DNA from: Deltaproteobacteria bacterium
Lineage (GTDB): Bacteria > Myxococcota_A > UBA9160 > UBA4427
DNA: 64,000 bases
NCBI GenBank assembly: GCA_016713665.1
Contig: JADJOR010000005.1
Span: 434,001-498,000 of the forward strand
Reading direction: 5' to 3'
Below are positions 57,916-64,000 of this stretch, one piece after another (position 1 is the first letter of the stretch; each line of letters opens with the position of its first letter). The notes under the pieces are model-generated. The model had not been told where the DNA came from. It saw nothing but the letters and a program-made list of their open reading frames with translations, and searched no databases. Made by a program: the position numbers and the translations under genes.

Positions 57916-59393
57916 CGCTCTGGGTCTTCCTGGGGCTGATGGGGATCTTTCTCGCGATCGGCATCGCGTCGGTCCGCCTGAGCCGGGGAACGGTCGAGGA
58001 CTACTACGTCGCGAGCCGATCCGTCAGCCCGGCGCTGGCGGGCCTCTCGGCGGTCGCGACCAACAACAGCGGCTACATGTTCATCGGCGTGATCGGGTTC
58101 ACGTACACGAATGGCCTCTCCGCGATCTGGTTGATGTTCGGCTGGATCCTGGGCGACTTCCTGGCGTCTCTCGCGATCCACGCCCGATTGAGGCGGGCGA
58201 CGGGTCTCACGCACGAACCGTCCTACGTCGGTGCCCTGTCCCGGTGGATGGGAAACGTCGACTTCAGGGTCTGGCGCCGGATCGCGTCGCTGCTGTCCCT
58301 CGTCTTCCTCGGCGTCTACGCCGCGGCGCAGATCAAGGCCGGGTCGAAGGCGCTCCACGGCGTGCTCGGCTGGGATCCCGCGCTCGGCGCCGTGCTCGTC
58401 GCCGTGGTCGTGCTCGTCTACAGCACCGCCGGCGGGATTCGCGCTTCGATCTGGACGGATGCCGCGCAGTCGTTCGTGATGATCGGTGCCATGGGCATCC
58501 TCTGCTTCGCGTCGGTCGATTCGCGGGGCGGGATCTCCGAGGTGATCGGCCAGATGCGCGAGATCCCGGGCTTCGTCGACTGGATGCCGCGCGATCTGCT
58601 GCTGCCCGGCGCGCCGGGCCTGCTGCTCTTCATCGTCGGTTGGCTCTTCGCGGGCCTGAGCGTGATCGGCCAACCCCATGTCATGGTGCGCTTCATGGCG
58701 CTCGACGACGAGGACCACCTGCGTGCCGCACGCGCCTGGTACTACAGCTATTTCATCGCGTTCTATGCGCTCGCGACGGCGGTCGGCATGTTGGCGCGGC
58801 TCGAGCTGCCTGAGCTGGCCTCGCTCGATCCCGAGCTGGCGCTGCCGACGATGTCGGTGGCGCTGCTTCCTCCGGCGATGGTCGGCGTCCTGCTCGCGGG
58901 CATCTTCGCGGCGACGATGTCGACGGCGGACTCCCTCGTGCTCGCGTGTTCGGCGACCTTGACGACCGATCTGCCGAAGTCGCCCTGGAATCGGCCCTGG
59001 CAGGCGAAGCTCGCGACGGCGGCGACCGCGGGCTTCGCGCTCGCGATCGCGCTCACGGGAAATCGGAGCGTCTTCGACCTGGTCGTGCTCGCCTGGTCGA
59101 CGCTGGCCTGCGCCTTCGCTCCGCTGCTGATCGTCCACGCGCTCGGCCGCAGGATCGACGAGGGAACGGCGCTCGCGATGCTGGCGGGCGCGGTCGGAGT
59201 CGCCCTTTCCTGGCGCGCGATCGGCTGGCACGACTCCGTCTACGAAGGGCTCCCGGGGATCCTGACCGGCACGGCCATCGGTCTCGCCGGCGCGGGTCGA
59301 CTCGCGCGTCGCGTCCTCGATTCCCCGCCCGTCGCTTCCCGCGATCCGTCCGCCGCCGAGCTCCTCGGGTCCCGATCCCGATCGAATGACTGA
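57912..59393 (+). CDS. Sodium:solute symporter, putative ectoine/osmolyte transporter
   Basis: 493 residues. The SSS/PutP family is indicated by about 12-13 hydrophobic segments. VEDYYVASRSVSPALAGLSAVATNNSGYMF is the conserved core of TM1-TM2, with the unwound TM1 region. GGIRASIWTDAAQSFVMI (loop 5-6 and TM6) and LLAGIFAATMSTADSLVLACSA (the sodium-site Ser/Thr of TM8) follow. It is the last gene of the ect operon, overlapping ectD. Symporters in ect clusters often import ectoines under osmotic stress. The substrate is inferred from that context. Confidence 0.9.
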   Translation: MTLWVFLGLMGIFLAIGIASVRLSRGTVEDYYVASRSVSPALAGLSAVATNNSGYMFIGVIGFTYTNGLSAIWLMFGWILGDFLASLAIHARLRRATGLTHEPSYVGALSRWMGNVDFRVWRRIASLLSLVFLGVYAAAQIKAGSKALHGVLGWDPALGAVLVAVVVLVYSTAGGIRASIWTDAAQSFVMIGAMGILCFASVDSRGGISEVIGQMREIPGFVDWMPRDLLLPGAPGLLLFIVGWLFAGLSVIGQPHVMVRFMALDDEDHLRAARAWYYSYFIAFYALATAVGMLARLELPELASLDPELALPTMSVALLPPAMVGVLLAGIFAATMSTADSLVLACSATLTTDLPKSPWNRPWQAKLATAATAGFALAIALTGNRSVFDLVVLAWSTLACAFAPLLIVHALGRRIDEGTALAMLAGAVGVALSWRAIGWHDSVYEGLPGILTGTAIGLAGAGRLARRVLDSPPVASRDPSAAELLGSRSRSND

Positions 59394-59473
59394 CCACGCG
59401 AGCGGCTCGCGAATGCCTCGCAGAGCCGAGATCGTGCGTTCGAGTCGCGGACTCGCGAACGACGGCAAGACGA

Positions 59474-59788
59474 TCACGCGCGACGAACGGAGGCGCGCGC
59501 TCCCGCGAGCTCGCGGTGGAGCAGGTAGCCGAGCACGCCGATCGATCCGAGCACCAGGGTCGTCAGCGCCCAGGGCACGAAGGGGAGAGCCCGACCGCGT
59601 GCGTCGATCCGCATCCAGCCCAGGATGAGGGTGAGCGCGATGACCAGATCGATGAAGACCTGGACCCCGACCCCGGTCGAGAGCAGGATCTCGAAGAAGC
59701 CGAGGTAGCCGTGCTCGACGACGAGGAGGGCGGTGAAGCCTGAGAACGCGATCAGGACGGCGAGCAGAGCGAGGGTGCGAAGGGTCAT
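59474..59788 (-). CDS. Small three-TM membrane protein, DUF2834-like
   Basis: 104 residues from the ATG at 59788 (MTLRTLALLAVLIAFSGF), with GGGAG upstream; a start at 59845 lacks it. Three hydrophobic segments: LALLAVLIAFSGFTALLVVE, the polar-edged FIDLVIALTLILGWMRIDAR, and ALTTLVLGSIGVLGYLLHRE. The middle DL-x-x-A and the final hRE resemble DUF2834, an uncharacterised inner-membrane family. The assignment is tentative. It lies between the ect operon and an XRE gene. Confidence 0.6.
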   Translation of the reverse strand: MTLRTLALLAVLIAFSGFTALLVVEHGYLGFFEILLSTGVGVQVFIDLVIALTLILGWMRIDARGRALPFVPWALTTLVLGSIGVLGYLLHRELAGARASVRRA

Positions 59789-59963
59789 GTCGATCTCCCG
59801 GGCGGGCGGAATGCCCGGGGAGAGGATTAGTTCGCGCCGACCCACGCGACGATTCCCTCTCGGGTCATGTCCCGCGGCCGATCGAAGAGAATCGGGGCGA
59901 CTACCTCGCAGGGAATGGGCAGCCGGGCGGGCTGTGCGACGATCCGATCCGGAGGGGATCGCG

Positions 59964-60839
59964 ATGGGCTCGACCGGGAAGCGGGGAAAGCGGGCGGCAG
60001 CGGTCGGGACGAGCCCGTTCGGTCGTCTGCTTCGGGAATGGCGTCTGCGGGGCGGGCTCAGCCAGCTCCGTCTCGCGACCGAGGCGGGCGTGTCGCCCCG
60101 TCATCTCTCCTTCGTCGAAACCGGGCGCGCGCAGCCGAGTCGCGAGATGGTGCTGCGATTGTCCGAGGCGCTCGACGTCCCGCTCCGGGACCGCAACGAT
60201 CTCCTCTCGGCGGCGGGATTCGCGGCGATCTACCGCGAGCGGGCGATCGGTCATGACGAGCTGGCCCCCGTCGAGCGAATGATCGGATTCCTGCTCGAGC
60301 GCTGCGAGCCGTTCCCCGCCTATCTCCTCGATCGCCGCATGCGCATCCTGCGCAGCAATCGGGCGGCGAGCGCCATTCTCTCGCCCTTCGCCCGGGATCA
60401 TGCGATCTGGCACGAGGAGCCTCGCAATCTCCTGCGCCTGACGCTCCATCCCGAGGGCTTTCGATCGTCGATCGTGAACTTCGACGAGGTCGCCTCTGCG
60501 CTGCTCGTCCGGCTCGCGCGGACCGCGGCCGCCACGCCGTCGGATCCCGAGCTCGAGGCCTTGCTGACTGAGCTACGCGCCTTGCCCGGGCTGCCCGATG
60601 CCGGGCGACCGTCCGATCGGACGCGTCCTGTCCCGCCGATCCTCGCGATGCACATGAAGAGCGGAACGCTCGAGCTGCGCTTCTTCTCGATGCTCTCGAC
60701 CCTCGGCACGCCCCAGGACGTGACGCTCCAGGATCTGCATGTCGAGACGCTGATGCCCGCCGACGAGGCGAGCGAAGCGCTGATGCGCGCGCTGGGCGAG
60801 GCGGCGGCGGGGCCCGAGGTCGGCAAGGGGTCGGCATAA
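59964..60839 (+). CDS. XRE-family regulator with MmyB-like ligand domain
   Basis: 291 residues from the ATG at 59964, with GGAGGGG eight bases upstream; starts before it would lie upstream of this site. The N-terminal HTH (FGRLLREWRLRGGLSQLRLATEAGVSPRHLSFVETGRAQPSREM) is followed by the MmyB/MltR ligand-binding domain: PFPAYLLDRRMRILRSNRAA, NLLRLTLHPEGFRSSIVNF and the closing LHVETLMPAD. The domain has a PAS-like fold that in relatives binds fatty acids or other small hydrophobic ligands. The target genes are unknown; adjacent candidates are the divergent small membrane protein and genes beyond it. Confidence 0.87.
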   Translation: MGSTGKRGKRAAAVGTSPFGRLLREWRLRGGLSQLRLATEAGVSPRHLSFVETGRAQPSREMVLRLSEALDVPLRDRNDLLSAAGFAAIYRERAIGHDELAPVERMIGFLLERCEPFPAYLLDRRMRILRSNRAASAILSPFARDHAIWHEEPRNLLRLTLHPEGFRSSIVNFDEVASALLVRLARTAAATPSDPELEALLTELRALPGLPDAGRPSDRTRPVPPILAMHMKSGTLELRFFSMLSTLGTPQDVTLQDLHVETLMPADEASEALMRALGEAAAGPEVGKGSA

Positions 60840-61121
60840 CAGGCTTCACGATTCCGACACCGCGGCGGAGCACGGTCCGGATCGAGCCGCCCCCAGCGAA
60901 CCTGGGGCCTCAGGCCCTCGAAAAGCGCGGCGATTTGCATCGTCGCGTACGGCGAAAGCCTGATCGGCAACGGTGACGCACAGATTCGGATCGACTTCGA
61001 AGTGATGTCCTTCCCGAATTCCCCGGCCTCTCCCGCTCGGATCCGCGCATGGCCGCGTGGGTTGGCCTCCCGAAACCCGTTGACCTAGCATGCGCAGCCT
61101 GCTCGTCCGGGGGGTCGATCG

Positions 61122-63272
61122 ATGTGGGCTGACGAGGCTCTCCTGTTCGAACGCATTGCGAAGGTCGAGCGACACCGAATATTGCGGTCCCTCCCGCTTA
61201 CGGCCGCCTCGGCCCTTCTCCTCGGCGCTGGAGTCGCATGGTCGGCCCAACCCGTCTTCGAGCTCGTGGCGCTTCCGGGCCTGACGGACGCAGAGCACAC
61301 GGACGCCCAGGGCAACCACGTCAGCACGGCGCGCGCGATCGACGGAACGGGGCTCGTCTTCGGGAGCTCCCTTCGCGTTTCGCCGGCCCCGGCGGGTCCC
61401 GCGGACCATGGGGTGACCGGATGGGTCTACGACCCGGATACGGGGGTCACCACGCGCGCGGCGCTCGACGCCGTGCCCTATGCCCCCCTCGACCAGATCT
61501 GCATCAATGGCGTTTCCGATACGACGGCCCTGGGTTTCGGGCTGGGCGGCACGACGTGTGGTGACATCACGTTTCCACGTTATGTCTGGGCCTTCGACAG
61601 CCATGATCGGGTCAGGACCATCGTCGGTCTTTCGGATCCCGACCACACGAATCCGGCCGATGGCAACGTGCTCAACCAGCTGCTTCCGTACAGCCTGGGG
61701 GGGCGCATCTCGCCCTCGGGCCACATCGCGGGATCCACGACTCGCTGGCAGCCGAGCCTCGGCACATCCGTCTGGGTCTACGATTCGACCTCGCCGCAGA
61801 CGACGCGGATCGGGCTCTTCGATTCGCAGCATACGGCGGGCGACGGATCGCAGAACAGCCATCCCTCCCTCCTGTCGGAAGCAGGCAACGTCGCCGGATT
61901 CTCGGAACGCTACATCGACGGGGTCTGGACCAACTATACGCCCTGGATCCATCTCTCTTCGACCGGCGTCACGCGGCGGGTCGGTTTCTACGACGGCGAT
62001 GGACGAGGCTCGACGGGCTTCACCCACGCGGACGGTCATCAGGAGAGCGGGCTCTCCGTCCTGACCGACTCGGCCTACGCCGCGGGGAGCTCGGCTCGAT
62101 TCCAGGGCTCGGAGCTCTTCGGGACGGTCGCCTGGCGCTACCGCATCGCGGACGATTCGATGGTCTCTCTCGGCCTCGCGGACCCGATCCACACCCGCTC
62201 GAACGGTTCGCGCGACAGCGCGGTGACCTCCGCGAACGACTCGGGCGACGTCCTCGGCACTTCGACGCGCTACGACGGGGGCACGGACCCGCTGAGCGTG
62301 ACGGCCTGGATCTTCGATGGGGAGAGTCTCGCAACGCACATGATCGGACTCTTCGACGCAGCCCACACCAGCGCCGAAGGCCTCCAGACGAACATGCCGC
62401 ACGTTCTCTCCGAGTCGGGCCATGTCGCAGGAACGGCGATCCGATTCAGCTCATCGACGCCGACTACGGAGCAGGGTTCATCGGTCTGGATTGCTCGGGC
62501 CGGCGACCCCGTGACGAAGCGGATCGGATTGATCGATTCGGCGACGCTCGGAGCGGCGACCTTCTCGACTTCGTCCGGAGAACAGCACAGCGTCTTCAGC
62601 GCGCTCTTCGAATCCGGTGACGTGGTTGGACTCTCGTCCGCGTTCCTGGCGGACTCACCACTCGGGAGTGCCACCTGGTATTACGACGCGAGCACCGAAA
62701 CGACTCGCCCGATCGGGCTCTACGGCCTTCGCTTCACGGTCTCCGACAACTCCTTCACGAGCTACCCGACGCACTGGACGGAATCGGGCTTCGTCGCCGG
62801 GGCCGCGACCGGAAGTGACCAGTATCCCGTTTTGTGGATCTACTCGGCGCAGTCCGATGTCGTCTCAGAGATCGCCCCGCCCAATCCGCCGGCAGGCGTT
62901 CCGGTCTTCCCTGAAATTCTCTTCCTGGCCGACAGCGGGTGGGTGGTGGGGCGCTTCACGTTCTTCGACGGCAGCTCCCTCGACGGGACGAGGCGGTTCT
63001 TCGTGTGGACGCCGGAGGGCGGGACCGTATACCTGGACGAGCGGATCGACCACGGATTCGAGGCCGCGGGCTGGGTCGGGATCGAGACGATCGAGAGCGT
63101 GAGCGGAGATCGCATCGTCGGGTCCGGAAGGCGATCGAACGGCGACGTGGACGGCTTGATGCTCGTCGCGCTGCCGGAGCCGAGCCAGGCCCTGCTCGTC
63201 TCGATGGGATGTCTCGCGGCGGTCGCACGGGTCGCTCGGCGCAGTCGAAAGCGCCCTTCCATTCTCGAGTAG
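61122..63272 (+). CDS. PEP-CTERM-type repeat protein, secreted
   Basis: 716 residues. A signal peptide is at about residues 18-42 (LRSLPLTAASALLLGAGVAW, then SAQ). The body from about residue 90 to 650 contains about eight imperfect units of 55-60 residues, each with an initial W-x-Y/F strand, an x-x-IGL-x-D motif, then HT and a Gly-rich turn, then LSE-x-G-x-VAG-x-S. Such repeats suggest a beta-propeller or stacked-sheet fold. The end LPEPSQALLVSMGCLAAVAR followed by Arg-rich residues is a PEP-CTERM sorting signal, expected to be handled by an exosortase not in this window. Function unknown; likely an extracellular or surface structural protein. The 282 bases before it hold no gene. Confidence 0.85.
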   Translation: MWADEALLFERIAKVERHRILRSLPLTAASALLLGAGVAWSAQPVFELVALPGLTDAEHTDAQGNHVSTARAIDGTGLVFGSSLRVSPAPAGPADHGVTGWVYDPDTGVTTRAALDAVPYAPLDQICINGVSDTTALGFGLGGTTCGDITFPRYVWAFDSHDRVRTIVGLSDPDHTNPADGNVLNQLLPYSLGGRISPSGHIAGSTTRWQPSLGTSVWVYDSTSPQTTRIGLFDSQHTAGDGSQNSHPSLLSEAGNVAGFSERYIDGVWTNYTPWIHLSSTGVTRRVGFYDGDGRGSTGFTHADGHQESGLSVLTDSAYAAGSSARFQGSELFGTVAWRYRIADDSMVSLGLADPIHTRSNGSRDSAVTSANDSGDVLGTSTRYDGGTDPLSVTAWIFDGESLATHMIGLFDAAHTSAEGLQTNMPHVLSESGHVAGTAIRFSSSTPTTEQGSSVWIARAGDPVTKRIGLIDSATLGAATFSTSSGEQHSVFSALFESGDVVGLSSAFLADSPLGSATWYYDASTETTRPIGLYGLRFTVSDNSFTSYPTHWTESGFVAGAATGSDQYPVLWIYSAQSDVVSEIAPPNPPAGVPVFPEILFLADSGWVVGRFTFFDGSSLDGTRRFFVWTPEGGTVYLDERIDHGFEAAGWVGIETIESVSGDRIVGSGRRSNGDVDGLMLVALPEPSQALLVSMGCLAAVARVARRSRKRPSILE

Positions 63273-63323
63273 AGACTTCCTACCGACTCGCCTCTTCGAG
63301 CAGCTCGATCGGATGCACGACCC

Positions 63324-63410
63324 GCGCCGAAGCAGGCCTCGGGATTGCGAGGATGGAGCCTCAGCTTGCGGAGCTGAGGGTCGCAAGTTCGAGTCTTGCT
63401 GGGCGCACCA
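63324..63410 (+). tRNA. Degenerate tRNA-Arg-like sequence (anticodon position GCG)
   Basis: The 60-base 3' part (63351-63410) matches a bacterial tRNA-Arg closely. Anticodon stem TCAGC/GCTGA with loop TTGCGGA, variable GGGTC, T-arm GCAAG-TTCGAGT-CTTGC, acceptor strand TGGGCGC, A73 and encoded CCA are all present. The usual relative has loop TTCCGGA (anticodon CCG). The 5' part is irregular. GCGCCGA (63324-63330) pairs with the acceptor with one G-G mismatch, and the D-arm is about 10 bases too long with a bulge. It is either a damaged tRNA-Arg gene or a 3' tRNA fragment left as an integration site. Confidence 0.45.
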
Positions 63411-63895
63411 TTCTCCCTTCAAAATCAAGATGTTAGGCAGTTCGGGAGTTTCGCGATCTGGAGCTGGCGACGTATAGCGACGCCGAACGCTCCTGACGGC
63501 GCTTTCGAGCGGTTCGCAGCGCGTTCTCTTCGACGTCTTCGATACCGAGCCGACTCGACTCGCGATGGCTTGAGTCGGCGGGTAACTGTCCGCCGGAATT
63601 GTGGAAGTGCGGACCAGGGCGTGAGCTCTTCACCAGCAGCGACGGCACGCTGAACAACCCGCCAATCATGCAGTCATACATGATGACCCAGCTTCCGCAG
63701 CTGAGGGTCACTGCCGCGCGCGTCCGAGCGAACCCGGGCGTGATGAATCGCCGGAGGGACGCCGAGAACGACCGAGATCAGATCTTTCAAATCCCCACTT
63801 CAGATTCGGAGGGGTCCTGTGCCGTCGGGTTGGATGGATCGGGATTGGGTCAAGCCGCTCGTCGGTCGACGAAATAGAAAGTTCCGGACATGAAG
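63411..63895. other. Gene-free tail, lower GC
   Basis: 485 bases after the tRNA-like sequence with no recognisable gene on either strand. Short open frames are present, but none shows a ribosome site, codon bias or a known motif. GC is visibly lower than in the coding regions. It contains the second tRNA-Arg-like fragment at 63687-63709. Confidence 0.4.
63687..63709 (+). repeat. Second tRNA-Arg-like fragment
   Basis: Sequence of the form CCCAGC-TTCCGCA-GCTG-AGGGTC matches the anticodon arm and start of the variable loop of the tRNA-Arg-like copy 325 bases upstream, with a CCG anticodon position. The T-arm is not preserved after it. Confidence 0.35.
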
Positions 63896-64000
63896 TTAGT
63901 TCGAATGGACGGACACACGTCGCTCATCCACCCATCGCTCCACCTTGGGCACATCGGATTCGACATAGCAGCGAGTTCCTGCCCATTGCGAGCGGGCGAG
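63896..64000 (-). CDS. Possible C-terminal end of an unidentified protein (partial)
   Basis: A frame entering from the right edge and ending at a TAA at 63896-63898 gives 34 residues, ending VESDVPKVERWVDERRVSVH followed by SN. It has a reasonable amino-acid mix but is too short to identify. It may be coincidental. Confidence 0.2.
   Translation of the reverse strand, partial: LARSQWAGTRCYVESDVPKVERWVDERRVSVHSN

Noticed and set aside
60846..62423. A 525-codon open frame on the minus strand
   Set aside because: It is antisense to the PEP-CTERM repeat protein, which has a signal peptide, repeats and a sorting end. The minus-strand product has no domain.
62865..63428. A 187-residue minus-strand protein over the tRNA-like region
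   Set aside because: Its N-terminus reads DSNLRPSAP-type peptide, the classic translation of the reverse strand of a tRNA. No ribosome site is seen.

Overview
The window is 64 kb of GC-rich bacterial chromosome, densely coded, with short intergenic gaps and at least fifteen gene pairs joined by 4-base stop/start overlaps (ATGA, GTGA or TTGA). The gene content is that of a free-living aerobic Gram-negative heterotroph: lipoproteins with lipoboxes, a PEP-CTERM-type surface protein, acetyl-CoA synthetase, PEP carboxylase, a full SUF iron-sulfur operon and an ectoine/5-hydroxyectoine operon, which points to a saline or marine habitat. The protein flavour resembles deltaproteobacterial-grade lineages (Myxococcota/Binatota-like). 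That placement is an impression from family resemblance and was not computed. No insertion sequence, prophage, CRISPR array or rRNA was seen.

Layout. 1-4000 (minus): the N-terminal part of a PDZ/multi-TM/GAF sensor cut by the window edge, a small secreted protein, APS/PAPS reductase, a thiamine-binding-type protein and FolK. 4195-8825 (plus): a MOSC protein, then a class III aminotransferase coupled to LuxE-like and LuxC-like proteins without luciferase; this is the most unusual functional grouping. 9677-18197 (plus): an XRE-cupin regulator, then Rrf2 regulator-sufB-sufC-sufD-sufS-sufU-sufT behind a recognisable promoter, then an MFS transporter. 18225-22234: VOC and SnoaL-like proteins (minus) and a tightly overlapped SDR/membrane protein/haloalkane dehalogenase operon (plus). 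22283-28728 (minus): CDP-alcohol phosphatidyltransferase, 5'-3' exonuclease, ProS, class IV aminotransferase, IclR regulator, FIST protein.

29011-43027: RNase D, a gene-free structured spacer, Xaa-Pro aminopeptidase, Acs, GdhA, histidine phosphatase, SfsA-MutY-Smr, DUF1499 lipoprotein, GNAT protein, TPR protein, enoyl-CoA hydratase and an LLM flavin oxidoreductase. 43064-53793: GFA protein, PEP carboxylase with a low-complexity insert, O-methyltransferase, RluD-like synthase, a LeuA/citramalate-synthase-like enzyme and two lipoproteins. 53872-59393: a divergent MarR (EctR-like) gene and ectA-ectB-ectC-ectD-sodium/solute symporter. 59474-64000: a small membrane protein, an XRE regulator, a repeat-built PEP-CTERM protein and a lower-GC tail containing a degenerate tRNA-Arg-like sequence and a second fragment of it.

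Four otherwise well-conserved genes (gdhA, sfsA, an enoyl-CoA hydratase, a lipoprotein) are each broken by one frameshift. Three fit a single missing base and one fits a single extra base. This pattern looks more like sequencing/assembly indels than biological decay, so those genes are probably intact in the organism.
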